Assembly: GCA_028274465.1 (NCBI GenBank)
Contig: CM051457.1
Span: 56,270,425 to 56,334,424 of the forward strand
DNA: 64,000 bases
Direction of reading: 5' to 3'
Source: Plantago ovata
Taxonomy: Eukaryota > Streptophyta > Magnoliopsida > Lamiales > Plantaginaceae
The position numbers and the translations under genes are program-made. The stretch's first letter is position 1. The number at the start of each line of letters is the position of its first letter. The notes under the pieces were generated by a model. That model was not told the DNA's origin. It did no database searches and saw only the letters and a program-made list of their open reading frames with translations. Of this stretch, positions 34,697 to 46,465 are shown in pieces.

Positions 34697-35303
34697 GAAA
34701 ATGAAAAACAGAAACAAGTCTAATGATGGTGTAACCCCCTCCCCAATCCTATTCGGAAGAATAGGTTATAAACAAATGATCACACAACCTCACACTACCT
34801 CCTTCCTAGGCATTTAGCAATCTCAAAGCATGGTGAAGACTTGTTGCCTCTTAGGTACATAATTACTCGGAAAAACAACCATAAGACCCTAACATGCATC
34901 ATCCTATTATAAAGGCCTTCGTGAACCGCAGTAGAGAAAACACCACTAAGTGATGTCGAGACTACCATGCTTAACTAAGTGCAATACATAAATGTGACAA
35001 GCCAAGCGAGAAAAACCTCAAATAATTCATAGAGATGAAGCATACGATTAATGGCATAGCTAGTTGATCTACCCAATAAAAAAGTTCAAAAAATTCGGCA
35101 ATAAACTCCATATAAAACATGCAAGACTAACCTAGGATGAATGTAGTGAAATGCAACCTAAAAAATCTAAGAAAGCGGTAAACGTGCAAATGCAAATGCA
35201 GACGGATAAAGCATGCGAGGTACTATACTCATCCTACCAATACCAAGCTCCAAACTAACAACATCAGATCACTTCAATCCCATCCCCCCTCATGAAATTA
35301 ACG
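34697..35303 (-). other. non-coding 3' region of copy B
   Basis: It is homologous to 9690-10330 of copy A and 60300-60750 of copy C. One hairpin (CCTATTCGGAAGAATAGG, near 34747) is kept. There is no gene. Confidence 0.7.
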
Positions 35304-36190
35304 CTAGTCCCTAGCAGTAAGAAAATGAGGAAATAAGATGTTACCCCATGGTTTGGCCTCGGTCGGCTGAGTATGCTGCTTGTGATTTATTGGGCCTTCT
35401 CTGTGAGCTGTATAGGGTGTCATCAGGTCTTCTGGTGGGTGCGGTAGTTCCAATTTTAGGCCGAACAGGAACAACTCCTCTATCAGAATCATCATTGCCC
35501 GTATGGCCTTCATTGTCACTACTGTCACCATCATCATCGCCAGTAGAGTTGCAGTGGCAGGTAGAATTCTCAAGATTAGCCACCGATGTTATGGAATCCT
35601 CCATCCTGTAGCCCTCCAATAGGATGTGAACTGTTGAAGGGGAAAGGGCAGTGGTATCAGGACCTCCCCCTCCAACGTTTTACACCACGAGAAGGTTACA
35701 GTAGGCTGCTCGGATACTCAGAAGTCTTCTACTTTTTTCTCCAATTTCGACCACATTCTCCACTGTTGCTCCGACCGATGTCTATATGATGCTCACTTTA
35801 GAGGCAGGCAAGGGGTGCCCCAACGAGGGACTGGGTACCCATGTCATTATGTTTTGGAACCAAGCTAGCGCTTCGGAATCTTCCAGCAACTACGAACTCA
35901 AGATTGAATCCGTCGCGGCGAGAATATCCCGGTGCCTTCCAGTTCACTCGAACTCTGCAGTCCTCGTGATGGAGTGATGACGTAATAATGGTTTCTGTCC
36001 CTTCGGTGGTGCATGAATAGGCATAGGAGTCCTTACTCCAGGTGTACTCTAGCTCCTCCTCTTGGATAATCCACGACGTTGTTGCAAAACCCCTTGGGTC
36101 GAACGTACATCTAGCGAGATCACCTTCCTTGATATGGTTCTTCACAGCAATCATACGGGAATGCTCCCTTCCCTTGGTATGGTACCTACA
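35304..36190 (-). pseudogene. ORF2 of copy B
   Basis: It shares with copy A ORF2 the LVPKHNDMGTQ motif, the FATTSWIIQ...EYTWSKDSYAYSCTTEG stretch and a low-complexity acidic tail (DDDGDSSDNEGHTGNDDSD) ending SADRGQTMG. It is shorter than in copy A and has several breaks. The function is unknown. Confidence 0.55.
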
Positions 36191-37255
36191 AAGAGCAATT
36201 AGCACCTCGTATGACACAAAACTGACTCAAATACATACTAGTGTAAAAGCGAAACACACAAGTGATAAAATCAACAATCGAGCTCCCCAAACCGAAATGT
36301 CTAGCCTAGCTTCTGCATCATGCAGCATACCAACGTAACTACTACATGCAATACATCACATCATGCTTTTACTAGACAACCAATATCCTTGATAACAAGG
36401 CTCAATTCATACCATAGCGGCGAAAAATTCTACCAACATAAATCCTCATTCTCAACTAATAAGCATTCTATCGTCAAATCCACCAACATTACATCAATAA
36501 ACACATTCATATGCAAGAAACCAAAGATAAAGACATATTGCAGAACAAGATATATCATCTAGTAGCAAAATACCCAAATCAACAATCCAAGCAAAATTGA
36601 ACATGCAATTGATAGTAAATAACATGTCTAATCACACAAACAACATACCCATCCATCAAATAAGCATAATTGAAGCTCAAAATAGAAAACCCCCAAATTC
36701 GAAAATTAGGGTTCTAAGGATGATACCTCAGATCTGCAAATCTAACGAATTAGGATGAAATCTGTTCTGATAGGATGATAGATCATGTAATAGGCTTCGA
36801 ATTAAGCTAAAGAACACTCAATTTGGTCAAGAAATGAAGAAGTTATGAAGATTTAGATGTAAAATCGCACTTCTCGGGTTTTTTGGGAGGATGGATGAAG
36901 AAGAATGAAGAAAATAAGGTTTTGGGGATGAAATCCGCGTTTTTGAAGATCTGGGGCCGTGGGGCAGTTCGCCCACGTGCGGGGCGGTTCGCCCCGTGCT
37001 CCCCAATGCGGGGAGACGGTTCCTGTCGTCAGAAAATACGGTTTTAATCCCCGAAACCAATTTTTTTCAAAAAACCGCTCGAAAAATCTCACTCAAACAT
37101 AAGCATATACGACACAGACATGAACAAATTCGCATACGAGAAGCAAATAGTTCAAGAATGAATGCAGAAAAGCAGTAAAGAAAGCGATAAAAATTCCGGG
37201 TTGCCTCCCGGATAGCGTCATTGTTTAAAGTCTCTGACTCGACTCCTGTCTGCGC
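36190..37255 (-). promoter_or_regulatory. ORF2 leader, intron-like segment and dyad boxes of copy B
   Basis: Reading leftward: two GGGGCGGTTCGCCCC-type dyads (36962 and 36982, 20 bp apart), then a pyrimidine-rich leader, then an intron-like segment from about 36727 to 36190 with AGATCTGAG-GTA and TTTGTAG borders matching copy A. No other gene is seen. Confidence 0.45.
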
Positions 37256-39409
37256 CTATCTCTTCTTTTTGCGGGTACTAGGCTTCCCCTTCATTGATCT
37301 CCTTTCCATGCCACGAACCTGTGAATAAGAAAGAATATAGGCTGCAAGACCACAATAGTGAGTAGTATTATCAGGCGGTTCAGGTGGATCAGGTATGGCT
37401 TGCAACACGTGTTGCTTGCCATTCACTTCGATGGTGCAAGTTCTTTGGCAGATATCCATTACTGAGCGTAGTTTAGTCAAGAATGTTTGCCCTAAGAGTA
37501 TGACATCCCCCGTCCCAGGTGCAGATGCCGGCATAACTACGAAATTGGTGTATATAGATGCTTCACCAATCTTGACCAACACATTTTTCACAACGCCCTC
37601 GGGTCTCATAAAGGATCCATCCACCAGTTGCACAATAGCCCTTTGCTCAGATAATTTTCTGATATTGCTCTTTTCAAACACATTCAAAGGAATTATGTTC
37701 GAGTAGGATCCCGTGTCAAGTGTGGAACGAACATCTTCAAGCTCACCAATCCCTACCTTAACATCGAAACTTTTAGGGAGTGGTTCTGGATCCTCTTGCT
37801 CCTCATCACTTGTGTCAGAACCAAGGTCCTTCTCTTCTTCTTCAGCCTGTAGAAGTTCTTCCTTCATGCAACACTCGCACCTAACAACTTTCCTGATGGT
37901 GATTTCCTCAGGTACATCACCAGCCAATGTAAGGGCATTCGACTTCACAGTGCTGCTGGGTAATTTGCCTTGTTCCCTACTTGCTCCTCGGTCGATCAAT
38001 TCTTGCATCTTTTGATGGGCAAGCCTAGTGCTCTCTTCCAACCTATCGAGCCTTGCCCTAGTCTTCTCGGAGTCTTCTTCATACCGTTTGAGAAAACTTT
38101 GTGTGTGATCGACCATCTTCTGCAAGTTCTCCATTAGTTGAGCCGACTTCGACTTCGGTGGCTCTTTCGGAGCGGGATTTTCGCAGTGATCATTACCATA
38201 GTTCAGCCTACTACGGTCTTGGTTAGGTCCATAAGTTTGGTTAGCCGGTGCATATCCTTGATTGTTACGGTATCCTGTTCTCCAAAATCCACCTCGAGGA
38301 TTCCTACCGTCTTGTCCGTAGCTAACTTCTTGAGTGCCAAACTCCGTAGCAAAGGCTTCTTCTTCACCTCCTCGAGCCCAGTTGCCATCATCGTATGCCA
38401 GCTCCGATCTACACATATGAGACCCATGCCCATAGTTCTTGCATATTCGGCATACCTCGTTCGAAACAGTTGTTCCGGTGGCGCTCTTGAGGACTTGCTT
38501 CAATTCGTAGGTAAAGCACTTGAATTGATCCCCATTCCTCCTGTACATAGGGGCTTCTTGAGTCGGTGGAGCTTCAGGTCCACGTCTCCTAACCATTGCT
38601 CTTGGGTCCTTGAACTGCGAACCCTTAGCAAGCCTTTCAACAACTGCCCAGACGGCTTCTGCGGTTTCCTCCCAAATATTGCCTCGGCATTGGAAATCCA
38701 CCACTTGTTGGTTCTCGAAGGTTAATCCATTGTAGAAGTGTTGGACTAGGTCGGAAAGTTCAAAACCATGGTGAGGGCACTTGTTCGTGAGATCTTGGAA
38801 CCTCTCGAACGCGGTGTAGATGGTCTCATCATAGTCCTGTTTGAATCCAGTGATCTGCGCCTTTAGCGCGGTAGTCAAGGTGTGAGGGAAGTATTTCTCC
38901 ATGAAAGCTGAAAAAACCTTTTCCCAAGTGTCCAGCGAGCCTGCTGGAAGAGAACTCAGCCATGACTTGGCTCTGTCGCCAAGTCCCATAGCAAAAACCT
39001 TCATCCTTAACTCATCCGTTGTTATGTCAGCTCCGGGTCGTGGGAGTTGGTTGACGAAATCATCGATATCGTGCAAGTACCCCATCACATCTTCCCTTGA
39101 TAAGCCATAGAACCTCGGAAGTTGTTGGAATGCGTGGTTCTTGATCTCCAGATCTCGGGTTGCAGACGAAAGAACTATGGCCGGTCTCCTCATACGATCC
39201 TTGGTGGGTTGAACCCATGCCTTCAGTGGTCTAGCTTCTGCCATTCCGTCGATTTCCTTGAAGAGACTAAGTAGAGATTCAGAGAAATCGGTTTCCTCTA
39301 TTTCCTCTAGTGCGCGCCTTTCAAGTAGTCGCCTTCTTTGGTGGTAGACTCTGTCGATCTCAGCAATTGAATCAGCAAGCGGTGTTCCTGCAGAACGTGT
39401 ATGCGGCAT
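37256..39409 (-). CDS. gag-protease of family G copy B, looks whole
   Basis: A single 717-residue frame starting MPHTRSAGTPLADS, about 150 nt after the PBS. Domains: conserved N-terminal module (MAEARPLKAWVQPTKDRM) near residue 55, retrotransposon gag core at about 85-245 (AKSWLSSLPAGS, FMEKYFPHTL, CPHHGFELSDLVQHFYNGL), CCHC knuckle CRICKNYGHGSHMC near 320, a predicted coiled coil near 430-490, an acidic linker, and a retropepsin domain with LDTGSYSN near 560 and VILLGQTFL. It ends in a basic tail (MKGKPSTRKKKR). Gag would form particles and bind RNA, and the protease would process it. It is longer than an ordinary gag because protease is fused in frame, and no pol follows. Confidence 0.9.
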   Translation of the reverse strand: MPHTRSAGTPLADSIAEIDRVYHQRRRLLERRALEEIEETDFSESLLSLFKEIDGMAEARPLKAWVQPTKDRMRRPAIVLSSATRDLEIKNHAFQQLPRFYGLSREDVMGYLHDIDDFVNQLPRPGADITTDELRMKVFAMGLGDRAKSWLSSLPAGSLDTWEKVFSAFMEKYFPHTLTTALKAQITGFKQDYDETIYTAFERFQDLTNKCPHHGFELSDLVQHFYNGLTFENQQVVDFQCRGNIWEETAEAVWAVVERLAKGSQFKDPRAMVRRRGPEAPPTQEAPMYRRNGDQFKCFTYELKQVLKSATGTTVSNEVCRICKNYGHGSHMCRSELAYDDGNWARGGEEEAFATEFGTQEVSYGQDGRNPRGGFWRTGYRNNQGYAPANQTYGPNQDRSRLNYGNDHCENPAPKEPPKSKSAQLMENLQKMVDHTQSFLKRYEEDSEKTRARLDRLEESTRLAHQKMQELIDRGASREQGKLPSSTVKSNALTLAGDVPEEITIRKVVRCECCMKEELLQAEEEEKDLGSDTSDEEQEDPEPLPKSFDVKVGIGELEDVRSTLDTGSYSNIIPLNVFEKSNIRKLSEQRAIVQLVDGSFMRPEGVVKNVLVKIGEASIYTNFVVMPASAPGTGDVILLGQTFLTKLRSVMDICQRTCTIEVNGKQHVLQAIPDPPEPPDNTTHYCGLAAYILSYSQVRGMERRSMKGKPSTRKKKR

Positions 39410-39556
39410 ACAAAATCTGAAACAGACTAGGAAAGGTGATTAGAAACAGACTAGGAAAGCAGTATCAGAGAGAGATTAAAAAGCAAAACTAAAACTAATA
39501 GAATTAGGAATCTAAAGCTGTAAATATAAACAAATTAAACAGAAAAAGGAGTATAG

Positions 39557-39574
39557 TCCCCGGCAATGGTGCCA
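39557..39574 (-). other. primer-binding site of copy B, tRNA-Asp type
   Basis: The plus strand reads TCCCCGGCAATGGTGCCA, sixteen of eighteen bases matching the tRNA-Asp 3' end. Confidence 0.85.
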
Positions 39575-39577
39575 ATT

Positions 39578-40906
39578 TGATGAACGCGCGGATGTCGTGC
39601 TCCAACGCGAACGAATCAAATAAATTTGTAATTAGCCAAAGGCAATCCACAACTACAACGAAAACCGTAGTGTAGCAGTAGAATGACTCGAGTGTCGTTC
39701 TCTCAAGACTATAACTAGCTTTATCTATTTAATAAGAGAATATAAAACAACAGATAGATAGCAAAATGGGGTTTCTAGCAGATAATGGAGATTGGTGATA
39801 GTATGGTCCTTCTTAGCATAACGGGTCGATAATCATGCATAAATTCCTCGATCTTGCATAGAGATCTTTGAATCAATCTAGTGTCCTGTTGCAAATATTA
39901 AGCACTACGAAGATAATTGGTCTGACAAGTCAATCACGATTGTCCTAATGTGCTTCGTAATTACTCAACACTACGAAGATAATTGGTCTGATGAATGTCC
40001 TAATGTGTTCCGTAATTACTCAACACTACGAAAGTAATTGGTCTGATGGTCGACAAGTGTCCAATTGTGCATAATAATTAATACAACATACGAGAATTTT
40101 AGTTGCAACTGATCAACGAAATAAAGCAATGACACAGAGTATAATGCGAGATATAGCCATTAACATGATTATCTTCCATTCGCTAAGAATTCACATACTA
40201 CCACCAACGATAAGTTTAGCTACTCATAATAGGCATGCAATCAATAGAAATCATAGAAGAAAACATATTGAAAGATAAATAAAATAAGTAGATTAAACTG
40301 TAAGATACAAGTTACCGAAGGTTGTCAATCTCCGAAGAATTGCGATCCTACGAGCTCCAATCTGCTATGAAAAAGTATCCCCTATGCTACAGAACTCCCA
40401 GGACAGGCCCCGGGAAGTCCCTACCTAAAACTATAGAGAGAGGTGAGAAAGTAGGTCTGGAAAGATATGATTTTCGGAGAAAAACTGAGCACTATATATA
40501 GGCCCCGAAAAACTACGGGGCGGTTCGCCCAGAGCTCCGGCGGTTCGCCCCCCGGTTTTTCCGCGGAATTCCGCGTTTTCGACGCGGTTTTGGATTTCTT
40601 CACCTTTTTGGACTCGGTTTCTGACTTCTAGTGGTCTTCTAACCTCCAGATTCGACCCCTAGACTCCAAATCCTATCCGGAAACCTTCAGATACTCCAAA
40701 TAGGCTTCTGGAACACCAATTCCTTGTCAACTTCAATATATTTGCCCGGAAATCTTCGAATTTCAACCAAAACCTGTAAAATAAAATCTAAAGGGAAACG
40801 TGACACTATTCTAATAAAATGTACTAAAATATAGCTAAATTAACATAGAGGATAGCTAAAATAGGTGAAAAAGACTCGAATGAAATTGTAAAATACACAT
40901 TCATCA
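39578..40906 (-). repeat. 5' LTR of copy B
   Basis: A 1329-bp LTR with TG...CA ends. On the minus strand two GGCGAACCGCC boxes (40539 and 40519, 20 bp apart) lead to a TATATATAG near 40495. Confidence 0.9.
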
Positions 40907-41051
40907 GTCTCCCAGTGGTCGTTGACCATTATGGAGACGGAACAAATTTTCCGTCGCTATTATTTTGCGACGGATGGGTTTAACCGTCGCTAAATGGATG
41001 GGACACGTGTCCTGGCCAAGTGCTCAGTGCGACGGATAGAGTCATCCGTCG

Positions 41052-41257
<206 letters not shown>

Positions 41258-41503
41258 TTATTTTTTTTAATTTCTGTTATTGTTTTCAAATTATGTTTGT
41301 TATTCGAGTTAAAATTGAATGCGCTAGAGATTTATGTACGATGATTGACGGTACGAAACTATAAATTTCATTCAACAAACTAAAATTGTACGTACAAAAA
41401 TACTAAAATGTACGAACATAAACATAAAAACGAGCATCTCAAAATGTACAGAGATGCAATCCTACAATGTACGAACATAAACTAAAAATACTAAAACTAC
41501 TAG

Positions 41504-42270
41504 CTACTCCTCTGCCTCTGCGTTCTCCACCCCACCCAAAGCTCCAGCATGGTGTTGCGGCTGGATGAGGGGAGGGTCCCGGTTCCAGTACGCTTCCCAC
41601 AGCGGCCGAGAAGCCGTGTCAATCCATAGGGGCCATTTTCCCTCCTTGCTCTAGTCAGTTTTGACTCTCATCATCGTATGCATGTGGGTGCTAGATCCTC
41701 GGACCAGGAACGCATTCCACAACTCCTCCATATGAGCAGGAGGCATATAGTAGTAGTTCTGCAATATATATTCAATGTACATAAGTGAACTGAAACACAA
41801 ATTACCTAAATGTTACACTTAATTAGTGAGCGTCGCTTACTCAATAACCTAAGGTTGCAGTCTAACATAATCATGGGCGCCGCCTACCCAACATCATGAA
41901 TACAGACGTAAAGTTATTAAGTACAAATAAAGTACCTTCAATTCCTCGAAAAACTGATCCTTTGCGGACATAGGAAGCGTACTCCACCTTTCACCCCCAC
42001 TCCCTGGCTCTGGAAGCGTATGAAATCTTCTACGGATGATGTTACCCAACTTTCTATTAGCTTCAGGCGGGTGAAACCTGAAACACATATTAAAAAAATA
42101 ATTATGGATACCCACAACTATATATAAAATCAATTAAATACAAACTTTAAGTACAAAACTTACATGGAACCCTGCCCAACAGACAAGACAGGCAGCCCAT
42201 TGTCGCCGTCCTGGGGCAGTGCTTGACCATCGTCGTCGCCCTGGGGTTGTGCTTGACCATCGACGTTCAT
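41504..42270 (-). pseudogene. small three-exon gene in the CACTA element
   Basis: Exon 1 (42270-42164) starts MNVDGQAQPQGDDDG. Intron 1 is 86 nt with CAT-GTAAGT and TTTCAG-G borders. Exon 2 (42077-41936) encodes FHPPEANRKLGNIIRRRFHT and ends DQFFEELK before GTAC. Exon 3 begins at 41758 after TTGCAG and reads NYYYMPPAHMEELWNAFLV. Phases agree across both introns. A TAG at 41651-41653 interrupts exon 3; the same frame continues through GKWPLWIDTASRPLWEAYW to a second TAG at 41504-41506, about 167 codons in all. The W-x-I ... W ... YW-x-x-P pattern loosely recalls the Ptta/En/Spm Transposase_24 family. It may be an accessory CACTA protein or a captured fragment. Confidence 0.55.
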
Positions 42271-43310
42271 TGTCTTGATTGTTAGTTAACTTATTGTCAG
42301 TTAATAAGTTGTCACTTAATAAGTACAGACGAGGACTCGGAAAGCAAGGAAAGTTTGTAATGTTTACTCTATGGATACCAGGAAATAAAGTCCATTTATT
42401 AGTAGGTCACACGATGATCATATTATTAGTTTGGTCCTATGGTGTGTTCAGTTAAATACAATCAGTTCGCTTAAATGTCAGTAAGGCTTACCAATGGGTG
42501 CAAACCAATAAAACACTTACTGATCGACAGTAAACGTATAGTATTAGTTATCACCCAATGTAAGCCTAATCCGATACTTCCAAACTAATATATGTATATC
42601 ATCATCACACTTTATAAAATGATTAAATATTAACCAAAATCGTAAAAGTCTACGTCCAGAATAGATTGATAGATTACATCTATTTCAATCTACTTTAATA
42701 AACCAAAAATTACTCAAAATAAATATAAATAATTAAATTAACTAATTAACATAATTAACCAGATTTATTTAACTGAATTAATCTATATTATACTAATTAC
42801 AGTTAATATAATCAATTAACAGCCTCTCATTAATTAAAACAAATTTATAAAATGAAAAGAGAAATCAAAAAAATGGAAGAAAAAACTGATTATTGCTATA
42901 CAACATATATAATTTAACAATTTACAACTAGAAAAATTATAATTAAGCACAAAAATTAGAAAGCCCCAAACAATAGGGTTAGGGTTCTAACCTTTTATTT
43001 GGGCAGAGAATCTGAGGTGGTGGCAGTGGTGGATTTGAGGCACCGTCGAATCCTCTACATCCACAAACAAGAAACACAAACAAACAAAGGGAAGAAGATA
43101 GAGTCAGATTCGTAACCAAATCAAATGAGAGAAGCAAATTTCGCAGATAAAAAAGGGAAGAAGATACAAAACATAAACACTAGGCTTACCGTGGTGATGT
43201 GGTGGTTGTGGTGGTGGAGCCGATCCGTGGTGGTGCTGGTGGTGGTGGTGGATTTGAGATGGGAGGAGAAGAAGTGAATGAATCTGTACAGACGATGTCG
43301 TCTGTATAGT
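42271..43310. other. CACTA internal non-coding region
   Basis: AT-rich sequence without a supported gene, then a GGT/GTG-rich stretch at 43190-43260. Possible upstream region of the small minus-strand gene. Confidence 0.5.
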
Positions 43311-43604
43311 CGACACTTAGCGACGGATAGACTTATCCGTCGCTAGGTGTTCATTTATTTATTTTTTTTCAATTTTCTTTATTCTGGTCAACAGAGTTAG
43401 CGACGCATAGACTTATCTGTCACTAATTTAGCGACGGATAATCCGTCGCTACGTTGATGCCGGATTGACCCTTTTCAATGACGAACTGGGCTTAGAGCGC
43501 AGTTCGTCATTATCCGTCGCTAACCGTAGCGATCCGTCGCTAATTAGCGACGGATAGTATCTGTATCTATTAATCCGTCTCTAAATGCCTGATTTCTTGT
43601 AGTG
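43311..43604. repeat. right subterminal array and terminus of CACTA
   Basis: At least eight TAGCGACGGAT or ATCCGTCGCTA units in both orientations, including palindromic pairs such as ATCCGTCGCTAATTAGCGAC, precede the TTGTAGTG end. Confidence 0.8.
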
Positions 43605-43672
43605 TAATGTCTTCAACTATTTATAATACATGTTAGAAATCATGCCGTGGCAACGCCACGGGCTATTACTAG
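43605..43672 (+). mobile_element. Helitron 3' terminus
   Basis: GCCGTGGC-aac-GCCACGGGC forms a stable hairpin, followed six bases later by CTAG and a T, the expected Helitron CTRR end inserted 5' of T. The upstream part of the Helitron is split off by the CACTA element; its 5' end was not found. Confidence 0.65.
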
Positions 43673-43776
43673 TTGCTTACAAATTAATGATGCGTGTTTT
43701 AATGAAAATTAGTTTTCCAAAAAGTATACGATTACAACAAAACGCTTGTCACACGTAGCATGACACGCGTATTCTA

Positions 43777-43778
<2 letters not shown>

Positions 43779-43838
<60 letters not shown>
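43779..43838. repeat. (TA)n microsatellite
   Basis: About 30 TA repeats between the Helitron end and the next element remnant. Confidence 0.95.
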
Positions 43839-43840
<2 letters not shown>

Positions 43841-43936
43841 TAGAGGGAGAACTAGCGAAGAGTATCCCGAAAAATACAAGCTACGCGGGGCATACCCCGG
43901 GGAAAATGAGAGGATACAACGCAAAAAGAGAAAAAA

Positions 43937-46465
43937 CTAAGGAGGAGGCAAAGCTGCAGAGCTACGCTCTTGCTCGTCCGAAGGAGGAGCATCTGAAGAA
44001 CTAGGAACCTGAGGCTGCGGAGGAGTATCCCGACGAATATACCAGGGCAAAGCCAAATGGTCTTGAGCCGGAAAAAGAGGAATGAAGTGAGAGCGGTCTA
44101 CGCCACTTGAAGAAGCACCCGACGAAGAAGTACCCCAACTTTCGCTCCAAGCCAAACATTTTTCAGCCATCTCCGCAAAGAGATCCGGAGCCCGCTCGTG
44201 CCCAACAAGAGGAAGGGGAATTCCTAACCATTCCCGGTTGAACTCCAAGTTGGTTTCAAAGGGGGACAAGTTGCAGTACGCCAAGGCATCCGCAAACCAC
44301 CCAGGAAGGTGAGGACCTCCATTCTCGAATCAGAAGCGCTCTGTCTCCGAAGCCACGCAAGCAACAAACTCGTTCCTGGCCAAGATGCCATCAGGAACGT
44401 TGGGTCACCGAGTATCAATTTCACCATTTCCAAGCTTCCAAGGTTCGATGCCATTGGCCACCAAGTCCAACTCCGGAGAGGCTTTCCCAAAGGCAGTCAG
44501 TTGATCTACATCATTGTCAAAACCCACCTGGCGAGCAGCATCATACTCCAAAGATTTGCGAAAGTCATAGGACGGACTACGAAGGAAGTGCTCCACTGCC
44601 TCATGCCGGCTTCTAGACATGCCATAGATCAGGGCCCGCCTAAAGTTAAGTAGCATCTCCATGTTGCACCGTTCGGCCTCTTCCAAAGCTCTGATCTTCG
44701 CTCGAGTAGAATCCAAATCAGAAGCTTGATCAGACATGGCTTCCTGGAGTGAAGCAATTTCCACCCTAAGCCTTTCAGCTTCATCATCCCTAGCCTTAAG
44801 GGGAGCCAGTTCAGCCTGTGCCTTAGACAATTCCTCACGAAGAGAAGGAAGCAAGGCAACCTCCTTCTCCAATTCATTAATACGAGCAGTCAAGTGTGGA
44901 TGCTCAGCCACAAGACGGAGCGTTTCAGCTTCGGCACCAGACTCGGCAGCAGCCGAGCGACAAAGAACTGTAAAAAATAATAAAGAAGGTTAGAGACTGA
45001 CATGGAAGAAGAAGGCAGAAAGGACAAAATATGTGCCAAGGGAAAAAAAGAAGTTCATATCTTATCACTGAAGTTCTCGATGATTTCAAACCTACCGGAG
45101 GCAGGCAAAGATGGCATAGACGCTTTTAGCTCATCCACATCAAGATTGATATCGATGCGCTTCCTTTTTACACCAGAAGGAAGAGAACTGGGAAGATTCG
45201 CGTGCGCAGAGGAACCAACAACTCCAGCGTTGGATTGAAGCCAGCATCAATGATTGAATGATGAGACTCGTCATCCATAGGGACATCAAAGGCCTTAGTA
45301 GGAATGATAGAAGGACGAGATGGACGAACGAATGATCTGATTCCTGAGGAATTAGGATTTGGCGAAAGAGAGCCATCCAAGGAGGACTCAATCCCGCCCG
45401 AGGGCATGGAAGCCCCATGAGCAGACTCCTCAGGAATTCCAAAAATTCTTCCGAACTCGTCACGAACTCCATCAGTATCCAAAGAAGAGGACACTTGGAG
45501 GACGGAGGAAGGAAGAGCAACGCGGCCAGAGACCCCCGACAAATTAGAGACTCCCTCAGAGGCCCTAAAAAATACTGCATCCCCGGAGGAAAGAGATGCC
45601 CATTGATGAGGGACCTCAGAAGAAGACTCACCAAGCTTGCCTGCACCAGGAGGAGGAAACACTGGGAGATCGGTGGAACAAGATACCACACGACCAGAGG
45701 TACTCAAAAAATCGTGAAGATCCCCCAGTCTACGATGGGAATGATTATTCTGAGCACAAGAGTCCTCAGTACCCAAACTGGATACCCAAATACGTCCTTC
45801 ACGGGGATGATGAGGTGGGGCCTGGACGTTAGTAGATCCGATCGCGCTAGCAACGGTGGTGACGGTAGTAATTCCAGCATCTGAAGAAGCTGGAGCATCA
45901 CGTAATGAAGGAGAAGCCAACGTACGAAGTGGGAACCTATCCCTCTGCCCAGAAGCCGCAGAGGGAGCAGCCCGAAGTGACCGCATGCGAGCCCTCCTTA
46001 AGTCAGACATGTTCCTATCAAACAAAAAATCTGCAAATTAAGCCATGGAACAAGTAAGTAAAAATTCAACTCATACTTCTTGTTGAGGCAAGTACATAAT
46101 TCATTACGGAGGATATATGCGATCTGTTTACTAAAGTCCAAGGATAAATCGAGGTCCGCTTTAGGGCTCAGCCCAGCCAAAGTTGGCAAAGGAGGAGAAA
46201 CTAAAGCCAAGAAATGATAAGGTCCGGAGTATTTTCTCCGTTGAAGAAAGTCATTGTACCAGTTTGGGTTGGGTACAGAGTATTCTTTGAGGACGCCTTT
46301 AAAGAAGGTAATTCGGAAGTTATCAGGGAAAGGGCAGAAGGAAACGCCTGGAGCGACAGTTTTGTGCCGAACAAAAAAGTACCCCCCAAGCCACTTAAAC
46401 CTTATATTAGTTGGGTAGCCTTTTAAGTAGCCAGAGGAACCGTGGTTAAGGTTGAATTGGATCAT
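43937..46465 (-). pseudogene. antisense ORF region of the Tat-like element
   Basis: Minus-strand segments read, in order, an N-terminal module (FKWLGGYFFVRHKTVAPGV, NPNWYNDFLQRRKY), a long Ser/Pro-rich linker, a coiled coil (ARINELEKEVALLPSLREEL to IRALEEAERC) with RRALIYGMSRSRHEAVEHFL, and a Pro/Ser-rich tail (PQPQVPSSSDAPPSDEQER). The W-x-x-x-FFV module, coiled coil and terminal helical part resemble the 'putative gypsy type transposon' family (Transposase_28). It is a fossil with several breaks or introns; the exact structure is unresolved. It could alternatively be a sense ORF of a minus-strand element, but the LTR and PPT to the right read plus. Confidence 0.55.

Larger units (their letters stand above)
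33442..40906 (-). mobile_element. Athila-like pol-less LTR element, family G copy B
   Basis: Minus-strand element with TGATGAA...TTCATCA LTRs, tRNA-Asp PBS, gag-protease, ORF2 and 3' region, inserted in the CACTA subterminal array. Flanks GTCTA and GTCTC look like a target duplication with one difference. There is no RT or integrase. The LTRs differ by roughly 1 percent by eye, younger than copy A. Gag-protease looks whole; the ORF2 and 3' side are reduced relative to copy A. Confidence 0.9.

Noticed and set aside
35348-36338. Plus-strand open frames across copy B ORF2
   Set aside because: They are antisense shadows of ORF2, which is supported by similarity to copy A.
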